A stretch of 64,000 nt of DNA from Stagnihabitans tardus (lineage in GTDB: Bacteria > Pseudomonadota > Alphaproteobacteria > Rhodobacterales > Rhodobacteraceae), in contig NZ_JAABNR010000007.1 of assembly GCF_009925085.1 (NCBI RefSeq), positions 62,001 through 126,000 of the forward strand. The letters run 5' to 3'. Shown one piece after another: positions 34,657 through 43,526 of this stretch. Positions within the stretch are counted from its first letter, which is position 1. Every line of letters starts with the position of its first letter. The notes below the pieces were generated by a model that saw only the letters and a list, made by a program, of their open reading frames with translations, was not told where the DNA came from and made no database searches. Both the position numbers and the translations under genes were made by a program.

Positions 34657-36148
34657 AGGCGACGGAGACCGCTTGCGACAGGCTCTCCAGCCAGGCGCGG
34701 TGCGGCAGGCATTGGCTGGCCGCGCGGGTGTATTCGGCGACCAGCCCGGCATGAGTGGCCCTTGTCCGCTCACGCAAGGCGCGGTCGGCCATCTCGACCT
34801 GACCTGCCGCGCGCGGCAAGAGCCCAAGGCCGTCCAGGACCGGCGTGTATAGCTGGCCCTGCAGATGCGGCAGGCCGAGGGGGAAGGGTTCGAAGTCCGC
34901 AGGCCGCGGCATCCGTGTCGACCAAAGCGCAACCCGCGCCTTGACGCTATCCGGATGGCTGGCCGCCACGTCGCACCAAAAGGCGCTGTCGCGCCGTTCC
35001 GATACATAATGCAGCCGGATGAAGTCGCGGAAATCGTCCACCTGGCGCCCCACGGCGGCATTATACCGCGCCCGGCCATCGGGGGCCGCAAGCCACTCGG
35101 CCAGCATCATCACCTGGGTGATCGTGCCATGGATCGAGGTCGCCTCCAAAGGCTCGAGGAATGAACTCGCCAGGCCCAGGGCCACGCAATTGCCGATCCA
35201 GGGGGCCTTCAGCCGCCCGGCGTCGATCTTGATATCCCGGCGCGGCTCGATCTTGTGACCCAAGGCCGCCTCGACCTCGAGCTGGGCCGCTTCGGGGCCG
35301 ATATGGGCATCCGAATAGACATAGCCCATACCGAAACGCTCTTGCGTCGGGATCTGCCACATCCAGCCGTTCTTCTGCGCCCAGGCCACCGTCATCGGAG
35401 GGATCTCCTCCCCCGGCTTCAGATCGACCCAGAAGGGCATGGCGCGGTTGACCGGCAGGACATCGGCATAGCTGACCCATTCGCCGCCAAGCCCCAGGAT
35501 CAAGGCCCGCCGAAAGCCCGAGGCATCGATGAAGAAATCCCCCTCGACCCGCGCGCCCGAGACCATGTTCAGCGCCGTGATCCCCGCCTCCCCGGTCTCG
35601 ATCCCCGAAACCTCGTCGTCGATCACCGCAATCCCGCGCGCCTTGCGCCGGAGCCAGGCCCCCACCAGGGCCTGGTCGAAATGAAAGGCGTGGTGAAAGG
35701 GCCCGGCCGCCACCCGCCGCCCGGCGACCAGCGCCACCGGGGCCCGCGCCTTGTTCATCAGCTGCTGGAACAGATGCGCCTCGCCCACCGAACGTCCCGC
35801 CGCCACCGCATAGGCATCCAGGGGCAACCCGCCAGAGACCAGGCCAGGGTCATCTATCGGCCCGTCATAATGATGCCCGACCCGGCGCCAGTCGCGATGC
35901 CGGATCCCGTATTTGATCGTGGCCCCGGTCTCGCGCAGGAACTCCTCTTCGTTCAACCCGAAATGCAAAAGCATCTGGCGGAACACCGCCGTCGAGCCCT
36001 CGCCCACGCCAATCGTCCCGATCCGGGACGATTCCACCACCGAAACCGCAGCGCCCCAGCCCTTCCGCCGCGAGACATCGGACAGCATCATGGCGGCGAG
36101 CCACCCCGCCGTCCCCCCGCCCACGATCACGATGCGCTTCGGTATCAT
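34655..36148 (-). CDS. Flavin-dependent halogenase-like protein
   Basis: A 497-residue FAD protein of the tryptophan-halogenase family. It has the FAD motif GGGTAGW at 11-16, the proposed catalytic Lys79 (GATIKYGI) and the diagnostic WMWQIP at 262-267, which satisfies WxWxIP. The region FLEPLEATSIH near 340 differs from indole halogenases, so the substrate is probably not tryptophan. Unusually, it is inside an alpha-galactoside operon, 87 bases after the second GH4 gene. Halogenase-like genes of this kind occur in carbohydrate loci of other proteobacteria, with no proven function. No flavin reductase is adjacent; one (20519) lies 14 kb away. Confidence 0.87.
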   Translation of the reverse strand: MIPKRIVIVGGGTAGWLAAMMLSDVSRRKGWGAAVSVVESSRIGTIGVGEGSTAVFRQMLLHFGLNEEEFLRETGATIKYGIRHRDWRRVGHHYDGPIDDPGLVSGGLPLDAYAVAAGRSVGEAHLFQQLMNKARAPVALVAGRRVAAGPFHHAFHFDQALVGAWLRRKARGIAVIDDEVSGIETGEAGITALNMVSGARVEGDFFIDASGFRRALILGLGGEWVSYADVLPVNRAMPFWVDLKPGEEIPPMTVAWAQKNGWMWQIPTQERFGMGYVYSDAHIGPEAAQLEVEAALGHKIEPRRDIKIDAGRLKAPWIGNCVALGLASSFLEPLEATSIHGTITQVMMLAEWLAAPDGRARYNAAVGRQVDDFRDFIRLHYVSERRDSAFWCDVAASHPDSVKARVALWSTRMPRPADFEPFPLGLPHLQGQLYTPVLDGLGLLPRAAGQVEMADRALRERTRATHAGLVAEYTRAASQCLPHRAWLESLSQAVSVA

Positions 36149-36167
36149 CCTGAAACCCTTCTTGCGC

Positions 36168-36226
36168 CTTTCACACTGGCACAAATATCCCACGGGAGGG
36201 TCCGGGAGGGTGTGAAACCCTCCCGG
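36168..36226 (-). repeat. Composite intergenic element, copy in the galactoside operon
   Basis: On the minus strand after the GH4 stop (36236): a hairpin with CCGGGAGGGT arms and TTTCACA-type loop (36202-36226), ACCCTCCC spacer, then GTGGGATATTTGTGCCA and TGTGAAAG (36168-36200). The halogenase start follows 20 bases later, so the element may lower readthrough into that gene. Confidence 0.75.
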
Positions 36227-36235
36227 GCGATCCGT

Positions 36236-37597
36236 TCACGCCACCTTGGTCGTCTTGACCCGCGCCCATTCCGGCAGCCAGTCGCCATGCGCCGCCAGAA
36301 GGTCGGTCGTCAGGTCCCAGATCTGCTGCAGATCAAGCTCGGCCCCGGTGTGCGGATCGAGCATCGCCGCATGATAGACATGCTCGACATTCTCGGTCAA
36401 AAGCGCCTGCACCGTCAGCTCCTGCACGTTGATGTTGGTCCGCATCAGGGCGATCAGCTGCGGGGGAATGTCATGCACGACCGTGGGTTGCAGGCCCATG
36501 TGATCGACCAGCGTCGGGACCTCGACCGCGCAGCCCTCGGGCAGCTGGGGGATGAAGCCGCGGTTGCCGTGGTTGCCATAGATCACCGACGGCTCGCCCG
36601 TCACGACCGAATTGACGATCTGGGAGGCATATTCATGGCTCTCCTTGACCTCGACCTTGTCGGCATTCTTCAGGCTCTCGGCCTCGCGCTTCCAGCGGGC
36701 GATCTGCTCGATGCAGCGCTTGGGATATTCGTCCAGCGGGATGCCGAATTTCTCGATCAGGTCGGGCCGGTCACGCTTGATGAACCAGGGGGTGTATTCG
36801 GCGAAATGCTCGGAAGACTCGGTCACGAAATACCCAAGCCGCGTCAGCATCTCGTAGCGCACCTTGTTCGGGCAGCGCGGGTTCCAATGCGAGGGCTTGG
36901 GGAAGCGCCCCTCGCGATAGCCCTTGACCAGGTCGGGGTAGAGGTTCTTCCAGGACCCATCGGCCTGGCGGTGTTCAAAGGTCGTGTAAAAGGCCATGTG
37001 GTTGATGCCAGCGGCCTTGTAGCGGATTTCCGAGACCGGAATGTCCAGGTCGCGGGCCAGCTCATAGGCCGTGCCCTGGACCGAATGGCAGAGGCCCACC
37101 TGTTTGATGGTCGGATATTTCGCAGCCATGGCCCAGGTGTTGATCGCCATCGGGTTCACATATTGCAGCATGATGGCATTGGGGGCCACTTGCAGCATGT
37201 CCTCGCAGATCGACCACAGATGCGGAACGGTGCGGATGCCGCGCATGATGCCGCCGATGCCAAGGGTATCGGCGATGGTCTGGCGCAGGCCGAACTTCTT
37301 CGGGACCTCGAAATCGGTGATCGTGCACGGGTCATAGCCGCCGACCTGAAAGCAGCAGACGACGAAATCGGTGCCATCCAGCGCCTGGCGCTGATTGCTG
37401 AACGTCCGCACCTTGGCCTTGCCGCCCAGGGTCTGGGCCAGCTTGCCGACGATGATTTCCGACTCGGCCAACCGTTCCGGGTTGATGTCCATCAACCGGA
37501 TCTCGGCATTGGCCAGCGCGGGGCGCGACAGGATATCCCCCGCGATGTTCTTGGTGAAGACGGCAGAGCCGGCTCCGATGAAAGTGATCTTGGTCAT
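36236..37597 (-). CDS. Glycoside hydrolase family 4, alpha-galactosidase type (second)
   Basis: A 453-residue NAD/Mn-dependent GH4 enzyme. Motifs GAGSAVF (8-14), QYVNPM (145-150), Cys170 (GLCHSVQ) and His200 (GINHMAF) are intact. The length and the CHSVQ motif fit MelA-type alpha-galactosidase. It lies 40 bases after the GH36 gene, on the same strand, as part of the transporter operon. Having GH4 and GH36 in tandem suggests sugars with different aglycones, or both phosphorylated and free forms, are used. Confidence 0.92.
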   Translation of the reverse strand: MTKITFIGAGSAVFTKNIAGDILSRPALANAEIRLMDINPERLAESEIIVGKLAQTLGGKAKVRTFSNQRQALDGTDFVVCCFQVGGYDPCTITDFEVPKKFGLRQTIADTLGIGGIMRGIRTVPHLWSICEDMLQVAPNAIMLQYVNPMAINTWAMAAKYPTIKQVGLCHSVQGTAYELARDLDIPVSEIRYKAAGINHMAFYTTFEHRQADGSWKNLYPDLVKGYREGRFPKPSHWNPRCPNKVRYEMLTRLGYFVTESSEHFAEYTPWFIKRDRPDLIEKFGIPLDEYPKRCIEQIARWKREAESLKNADKVEVKESHEYASQIVNSVVTGEPSVIYGNHGNRGFIPQLPEGCAVEVPTLVDHMGLQPTVVHDIPPQLIALMRTNINVQELTVQALLTENVEHVYHAAMLDPHTGAELDLQQIWDLTTDLLAAHGDWLPEWARVKTTKVA

Positions 37598-37637
37598 GTG
37601 CGGTCTCCTTTAAAGGCGCCGGGCCTTCAATTCATGC

Positions 37638-39656
37638 TTACAGGCGGGTGCCTTCGACGATCTGGATCGTCGCGGGCCAAGAGAGGGGCAGGTTCAGGCC
37701 CTGGGCCATCAGGGCCTGGCCGGAAAGGGTCAGGCTTTGGTCGCGCAGCGCCACCGGCCCGCGTGAGGCATTGGGCGTCGGTGCCGGGCGCCGGGTGATG
37801 CGGTAGCGGGCCTTGGGGTCCAACCCGGTCAGGCGCAGCGCCAGGGGAAGCTGTTCCTTGGGCATCTCGGTCTGGATGGCGAAGGCCACGAAGCGCGACC
37901 CGTCGGCGGCGATCTGGATCTCGGCGGTCCGCCCGGCCTCGCAGTCCAGTTGCCGGGTTTCCCCGGCATGCATCCAGTCGCGGTTCGCCTTGTACCAGGC
38001 GGTGACCTCGGTCAACAGCGCCTCGTCCTCGGGCGCAAAGGCGGTGAGGTCGCTTTCGAACCCCATGTGGCGCATGGCGGCGACCCAGGCGCGCAGATGC
38101 ATCGGCAGATTCCGCCCCGTCGTATGCGCGTGGAAGGCGCCGACATGGCTTCCGACGAGCGCGCCAGGCAGGAAGAGGCTGGCCGTGGCCTGCATCCGCA
38201 CCCGCTCCACCGCGTCGATGCAGTCCGAAAGCCAGACGCGGCAGGTCTGGGTCAGGATGCCATAGTCGATCCGCCCACCTCCGCTCGCGCAGCTTTCGAT
38301 CTCGACCCCCGGATGGGCCGCCCGCAGCCGTGCCATCAGCGCCATGACGCCATGGCCCTGTCCCGCATCCAGGACCGGCAAGAGCCGGTTGTGGTCCCAT
38401 TTCAGGTAGTCGATGTCATTCTCGGCCAGGACGCGGTCGATCTTGTCGAACAGGTAGTCCTGCACCGGGGCCAGGCCCATGTTCAGCACCATCTGGTAGC
38501 GCCCCATCACTTGATCGGGCCGCCCCAGGGCCCAATCCGGATGGGCGCGGTAGAGGTCGCTGTCGGGGTTCACCATCTCGGGCTCGACCCAAAGGCCGAA
38601 GGTCATGCCACAGGCATGCACCTTGTCGATCAGGGGCTTCAACCCTTCGGGCCATTTCACCCGGTCGACCTCCCAATCCCCCAGCGAGCTCTTGTCGTTT
38701 TTGCGCCCCTTGAACCAGCCGTCATCCAGCACGAAGCGCTCGGCCCCGATGCGGGCGGCACGCTCGGCCATGTCGGACAGGACCCCGAGGTCATGATCGA
38801 AATAGACCGCCTCCCAGCAATTGTAATGCACCGGGCGCGAGGGCCGGACAAAGGGGGCAAGGCTGCGGGCATGGGATTGCATCTGCACGGCCACGCCGTT
38901 CAGCCCCTCGTCGCTGCGGGCCACGGTCAGGATCGCGGTCTCGAAGCGCGTGCCGATGCCATAAGACCCGGTGACATGGCCGAACTGCATCTGTCGACGG
39001 CCGCAGGGCAGCTCTTCGGCGATCATCCGGTGACCGCCGGGCCAGCCATAGGCAAAGGCCGTGACCTCGCCGCGCGTCCAGGTGGCGCCGGGCGTGCAGG
39101 TCAGGGCGAAGGGCGGGTTTTCCTGGCCCGACCGGCCCTGCCGTGCCTCGCGCAGCCGCGCGCCGGGGGAAAAGCGCTGGCGGTCAAGGTGCAATTCTCC
39201 GACCCAGCGGCCCGAAAGCTCGAGGATTTCGTCCTGGCCCGGCGCGACCGGCAGGACGGGGGCGGAAAGCCAGTCCACCCGGATCGGCTGGTCGCTTTCG
39301 ACCCTGGCCCAGGCGGTCAGAACCCCGTTCAAGGTCAGCTCGGCCGCATAGCGCAGACCCTGCGCCGCGTCGGTGGCCGAGATGGCCAGGGTCTGGCCCC
39401 GGACCTCGACCGAAGCCGTCCAGCGCGGCAGGACGCTGCCCGCAAAGCCCGGCTGGCCCATGAAATGACCATCCCCCAGCGGGCACAGCGTCAGGGGCGC
39501 CAGGCTGTCCAGCATCCCCCCGTTCAGGTCCAGCCGCGCGGCCGCGACAAGGTCATCCAGCGCGTCCAGGCGCGGGCCGAAATAGACCACGCGGGGCAGG
39601 GAGTCGGTCGTCTCCAGCACCAGGGTCGAGCTTTGGTCGTCGATACGGTAGGTCAT
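37638..39656 (-). CDS. Alpha-galactosidase, glycoside hydrolase family 36
   Basis: A 672-residue enzyme releasing alpha-linked galactose from melibiose, raffinose or stachyose. It has an N-terminal beta-supersandwich (about 1-280), a TIM barrel (about 285-600) and a C-terminal beta domain. The nucleophile is Asp421 in YLKWDHNR; the acid/base is Asp478 in LSDCIDA; the substrate loop DDGWF is at 311-315. No signal peptide, so hydrolysis is cytoplasmic after uptake. The start is directly next to the ATPase stop (39656/39657), indicating translational coupling. Confidence 0.95.
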   Translation of the reverse strand: MTYRIDDQSSTLVLETTDSLPRVVYFGPRLDALDDLVAAARLDLNGGMLDSLAPLTLCPLGDGHFMGQPGFAGSVLPRWTASVEVRGQTLAISATDAAQGLRYAAELTLNGVLTAWARVESDQPIRVDWLSAPVLPVAPGQDEILELSGRWVGELHLDRQRFSPGARLREARQGRSGQENPPFALTCTPGATWTRGEVTAFAYGWPGGHRMIAEELPCGRRQMQFGHVTGSYGIGTRFETAILTVARSDEGLNGVAVQMQSHARSLAPFVRPSRPVHYNCWEAVYFDHDLGVLSDMAERAARIGAERFVLDDGWFKGRKNDKSSLGDWEVDRVKWPEGLKPLIDKVHACGMTFGLWVEPEMVNPDSDLYRAHPDWALGRPDQVMGRYQMVLNMGLAPVQDYLFDKIDRVLAENDIDYLKWDHNRLLPVLDAGQGHGVMALMARLRAAHPGVEIESCASGGGRIDYGILTQTCRVWLSDCIDAVERVRMQATASLFLPGALVGSHVGAFHAHTTGRNLPMHLRAWVAAMRHMGFESDLTAFAPEDEALLTEVTAWYKANRDWMHAGETRQLDCEAGRTAEIQIAADGSRFVAFAIQTEMPKEQLPLALRLTGLDPKARYRITRRPAPTPNASRGPVALRDQSLTLSGQALMAQGLNLPLSWPATIQIVEGTRL

Positions 39657-41264
39657 TCAGGTCGCAATCTCGAAGGCCGCGCGGACGAGGCGGCGGGTAT
39701 AGTCGGTGGAGGGTCGTTCCAGCACGTCGTCCACCGTGCCTTCCTCGACGATCTTGCCGTTTTGCATCACGATCACACGGTGACACAAGGCGCGGACGAC
39801 TTTCAGGTCATGGCTGATGAAAAGGTAGCTCAAGCCCTTTTCCGCCTGCAATTTCCGCAAAAGCTCGATGATCTGGGCCTGGACCGACAGGTCCAAGGCC
39901 GAGGTCGGTTCGTCCAGAAGGATGAACTCGGGCTCCATGGCGATGGCGCGGGCGATGGCGAGGCGCTGGCGCTGGCCGCCCGAGAACTCATGCGGAAAGC
40001 GGTTTAGGATCGTGTCGGGCAGGCCCGCATCGCGCAAGGCCGCCTTGACGCGGTCGGCGCGGTCGGCCGAGGTGCCGATGCGGTTGACGATCAGGCCCTC
40101 CTCGATGATCTGGCGCACCGACATGCGGGGGTTGAGGCTGGCGAAAGGGTCCTGGAAGACGATCTGCATGCGTGACCGCAGCGGCTTCATCTCCTTGCGG
40201 CCAAAGGCCTCGATCCGCTGGCCGCGATAGGTCACCGTGCCGCCCGAAAGCGTGTTCAGTCGCAAAAGCGCCTGGCCGAAGGTGGTCTTCCCCGAACCCG
40301 ATTCCCCCACCAGCCCCAGGGTCTCCCCCCGGCGGAGCTGCAGCGAGAGCCCGTCCACGGCCTGAAGCTGGTGATAAGACCCCCGGAAGGCGCCGCCCCG
40401 GCGCAGCGTATAGGTCACGCGGACCTTGTCGCCGGAAAGGACGACCTCCTGGCCCTCGGGCAGGGGATTGGCGCGGCCCTTGGGCTCGGAGCCCAGGAGG
40501 CGTTTGGTATAGGGATGCTGCGGATTGGTGAAGATGGCCTCGGTCGGGCCCTCCTCGCGCACGAGGCCATGCTGCATGACATAGACATGGTCGGCGAATT
40601 GGCGGACGACGGTCAGGTCATGGGTGATCAGGATGACGGCCATGCCGGTGCGGGTCTTCAGCTCCTTGATCAGGTTCAGGATTTCGGCCTGGACCGTCAC
40701 ATCCAGGGCCGTCGTGGGCTCGTCGGCGATCAGCACGTCGGGGTTGTTCGCCAGGGCCATGGCGATCATGACGCGCTGCCTTTGCCCGCCCGACAGCTGG
40801 TGCGGATACTGGTTCACGCGGGATTCCGGGTCGGGGATCTGCACCTCGCGCAGAAGCTCGATGGCGCGTTTCCAGGCGGCGTCCTTGGAGATCTTCTGGT
40901 GGATGCGCAGGACCTCGGCGATCTGGGTGCCGATCTTGTAGACCGGGTTCAAAGAGCTCATCGGCTCCTGGAAGATCATCGACATGCGGTTGCCCCGCAT
41001 CTGCCGCATCTCCAAGGGCGAGGCCTGGGCCAGGTTCTTGTCGTTGAAGAGGATCTCGGTCTGGGGCGAGACCATGGCGCGCTTGGACAAAAGCCGCATG
41101 ATGGCCCGGGCGGTCACGGATTTGCCGGAACCGCTCTCGCCCACCAGGGCGATGGTTTGGCCCTTTTTCAGCGTGAAGGAGACATCCTTGACCGCCTCGA
41201 TCGTGCCGCCCAGGACCTTGAAGGTGACGCCGATCTTGCGGGCGTCGATGACCAAATCTGACAT
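39657..41264 (-). CDS. ABC importer, fused double ATPase (peptide/nickel type)
   Basis: A 535-residue protein with two complete OppD/OppF-type nucleotide-binding domains in one chain (Walker A GESGSGKS at 42-49 and again near 330; signature QLSGGQRQR and EFSGGQRQR). ATG 41264 has GAGG upstream. It energises the importer made of the next two permeases and the binding protein at 43527. Although the class is named for peptides, alpha-galactoside importers of the Agp type in Rhizobiales belong to it, and the flanking alpha-galactosidases support that substrate. Confidence 0.92.
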   Translation of the reverse strand: MSDLVIDARKIGVTFKVLGGTIEAVKDVSFTLKKGQTIALVGESGSGKSVTARAIMRLLSKRAMVSPQTEILFNDKNLAQASPLEMRQMRGNRMSMIFQEPMSSLNPVYKIGTQIAEVLRIHQKISKDAAWKRAIELLREVQIPDPESRVNQYPHQLSGGQRQRVMIAMALANNPDVLIADEPTTALDVTVQAEILNLIKELKTRTGMAVILITHDLTVVRQFADHVYVMQHGLVREEGPTEAIFTNPQHPYTKRLLGSEPKGRANPLPEGQEVVLSGDKVRVTYTLRRGGAFRGSYHQLQAVDGLSLQLRRGETLGLVGESGSGKTTFGQALLRLNTLSGGTVTYRGQRIEAFGRKEMKPLRSRMQIVFQDPFASLNPRMSVRQIIEEGLIVNRIGTSADRADRVKAALRDAGLPDTILNRFPHEFSGGQRQRLAIARAIAMEPEFILLDEPTSALDLSVQAQIIELLRKLQAEKGLSYLFISHDLKVVRALCHRVIVMQNGKIVEEGTVDDVLERPSTDYTRRLVRAAFEIAT

Positions 41265-41274
41265 GGCTTTCACC

Positions 41275-42372
41275 TCAATAGGGGTCGACGGCGTCGCGCA
41301 GACCGTCACCAAGGGCGTTGAAGGCGAAGACGGCCAGAAGCACGAAGCCCACGGGCGAGAGGATCCAAGGGTAGGAACCGATGGAGGAGAAGGTCTGCGC
41401 GTCCTGCAGCATCAGCCCCCAGGAGATCAGCGGCGGTTTCACGGCGAAACCGAGGAAGCCCAGGAAACTCTCCAGAAGGATGATGGTCGGGATGCCAAGC
41501 GTCACGCTGACGATGACGTGGGAGAGGACATTGGGCAGGATATGCCGCGTGATGATCCGCCCGTCACTGGCCCCCACGGCCACGGCCGCGCGGACATAGT
41601 CGATCCGCGCCATGGACATGGTCTTGGACCGCACCTCACGGGAAAGCTGCGCCCAGCCCAGACCCACGATGACCAGGATGACGAAGCTCAGGAAGACCGG
41701 AGAGGGCGAGGTCGGCGGGATCAAGGTCGTCAGGGTCAGGTACAGAGGCAGCTGCGGGAAGGCCAGGACGATCTCGACAAAGCGTTGAAACCACATGTCA
41801 AACCGCCCGCCGATATAGCCCGAGGTAATCCCCATCAGCGTCCCGATGATGGTGATCAGCGTGATCGACACCAGCGAGATCATCAGCGTCAGCCGCGCGC
41901 CATAGATCCCCCGCGACAGGATATCGCGGCCGAGCTTGTCGGTGCCCAGAAGGTGCAAGGGCTGGCCATCGCTGAGCCCCACCAGCCTTGTCTGCATCGG
42001 GATCAGGCCCATCAGGTGATAGGGCTCGCCCTTGACGAAGAAGGCCAGGGGGCGGGGGTTCTCGAGATCGGGGCCCATCAGCGGCTGATAGGTGATCGGG
42101 TCCAGCTCGTCGGTCTCGACGATGGCATAGACCGTGGGCCAGGGGGTGAAGTCGATCTTGTCGGGCGGGGCAAAGCTGACATCGGGCTGGTTCGGGTCCA
42201 TCGGCGCCACGAACTCGGCGAAGATGGCCGACAAAAGCAGCAAGGAGACCAGCACCAGCCCCATCATCCCCGGGAATGACCGGCGGAAGCGGCGCCAGAC
42301 CAGGGCCCCATAGCTCTGGCTTTGGGTGTTGACGGTCGAGACCCGGTCGTCGGCAGATTCGATATCGGTCAT
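41275..42372 (-). CDS. ABC importer permease (OppC type)
   Basis: A 365-residue permease with one N-terminal TM, a periplasmic insert (about 55-140) and five C-terminal TM helices. The EAA-like loop is near 255-285 (VRAAVAVGASDGRIITRHILPN). Its ATG overlaps the stop of the upstream permease by one base (TGATG). It pairs with the OppB-type subunit to form the channel. Confidence 0.93.
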   Translation of the reverse strand: MTDIESADDRVSTVNTQSQSYGALVWRRFRRSFPGMMGLVLVSLLLLSAIFAEFVAPMDPNQPDVSFAPPDKIDFTPWPTVYAIVETDELDPITYQPLMGPDLENPRPLAFFVKGEPYHLMGLIPMQTRLVGLSDGQPLHLLGTDKLGRDILSRGIYGARLTLMISLVSITLITIIGTLMGITSGYIGGRFDMWFQRFVEIVLAFPQLPLYLTLTTLIPPTSPSPVFLSFVILVIVGLGWAQLSREVRSKTMSMARIDYVRAAVAVGASDGRIITRHILPNVLSHVIVSVTLGIPTIILLESFLGFLGFAVKPPLISWGLMLQDAQTFSSIGSYPWILSPVGFVLLAVFAFNALGDGLRDAVDPY

Positions 42373-43394
42373 CAGTTGCTCCCCACCCGGATGCGCGGGT
42401 CAAGAAGGGCCAGGAGGACATCGGCGATGATGTTGCCGATGATGAGCGTGGCGCCCAGAACCAGAAGCAGCGAGGCGGTCACGAAGACATCGCCGATCGC
42501 CATGGAGCCCACGATGGCCGGCCCGATCGTGGCCAGGCCAAAGACGATGGCGACCTCGATTTCGCCGGTCAGCATGTAGGGCAGGACGACGCCTTGATAG
42601 GCCACCAGGGGATGCAGCGCATTGGGCACGGCATGGCGCATGATGACGGCGCCTTCGGACAGGCCCTTGGCGCGGGCGGTCTCGACATATTGCGCGTTCA
42701 GCGTGTCCAGAAGATTGGCCCGCATGACCCGCATGTTATAGGCCAGCCCCCCGAAGGTCGCGACCGCCACCACGGGCCAGACATGCTGGATCAGGTTCCA
42801 GGCCTTGCCCCAGTTGAACCAGATGCCGTCGAACCAGGGCTGGCCGCCGTATTTCGTCGAAAAGAACGAGCCGATCTCCTGGACGTTCAGCTTGTAGGCC
42901 AGGATGTAGAGGATGATCAGCGCCAGAAGGAACCGGGGGATGGTCATGCCGAGGAAGCTCACGAAGCTCAGCACCGTATCGACCCAGGTGTATTGCCGCG
43001 TCGCCGCCAGGATGCCGAAGCCGATGCCGATCAGCGAGGCCAGGAGGTGGCAGGTCAGCGCGATCAGAAGCGTCTTGGGCAGGCGCTGTTCGATGACCTC
43101 GAGCACCGGCTTGTTATAGGCATAGCTCTGCCCGAAATCGAGCCGCGTGACGATGCCATACATCCAGCGCGCATATTGCACGACGAGCGGATCGTTCAGC
43201 CCGTTCTTCTCGCGGTATTCGGCCGCGAAACGGTCTGCCGCCTCGATCGTCGCGTTCCCTTGCGTGATCATGTTGGTCCGCAGGAAGTCGGCATAGTCGC
43301 CGGGCGGCGCCTGGATGATGAAGAAGGTGATGAGCGACATCACGAAGAGGACAGGGATGGCCTGTCCCAAGCGGATGGCCAGGAATCTCAGCAT
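42372..43394 (-). CDS. ABC importer permease (OppB type)
   Basis: A 340-residue permease with six predicted TM helices. It starts MLRFLAIRLGQAIPVLFVMS, the classic OppB N-terminus, and has the EAA loop YVETARAKGLSEGAVIMRHAVPNAL (near 245). ATG 43394. A hairpin at 43414-43438 separates it from the binding-protein gene upstream. Confidence 0.93.
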   Translation of the reverse strand: MLRFLAIRLGQAIPVLFVMSLITFFIIQAPPGDYADFLRTNMITQGNATIEAADRFAAEYREKNGLNDPLVVQYARWMYGIVTRLDFGQSYAYNKPVLEVIEQRLPKTLLIALTCHLLASLIGIGFGILAATRQYTWVDTVLSFVSFLGMTIPRFLLALIILYILAYKLNVQEIGSFFSTKYGGQPWFDGIWFNWGKAWNLIQHVWPVVAVATFGGLAYNMRVMRANLLDTLNAQYVETARAKGLSEGAVIMRHAVPNALHPLVAYQGVVLPYMLTGEIEVAIVFGLATIGPAIVGSMAIGDVFVTASLLLVLGATLIIGNIIADVLLALLDPRIRVGSN

Positions 43395-43413
43395 GGCATG
43401 CCTCGTGGGTAAA

Positions 43414-43438
43414 GGGGGGCGGGGCAAAACCGCCCCCG
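43414..43438 (-). terminator. Intercistronic hairpin (attenuator or 3' stabiliser)
   Basis: Stem GGGGGCGG / CCGCCCCC with a GGCAAAA loop, in the 130 bases between the binding protein and the permeases. A second small stem (GGGGCGCC / GGCGCCCC) lies at about 43497-43517, right after the binding-protein stop. Such hairpins usually make binding proteins more abundant than the membrane subunits. Confidence 0.6.
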
Positions 43439-43526
43439 GGGTGCCGCGCAGGGCAGCTGTCCCGGGCAGGGGGAGACCCGCCCGGGCCTTGGTCAGGGGC
43501 GCCCGCAGGCGCCCCCGCCTGTCACA

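Noticed and set aside
34655-36148. Gene as tryptophan 7-halogenase of a secondary-metabolite cluster
   Set aside because: No other biosynthetic genes are present; the context is sugar use and the loop near residue 340 differs from indole halogenases.
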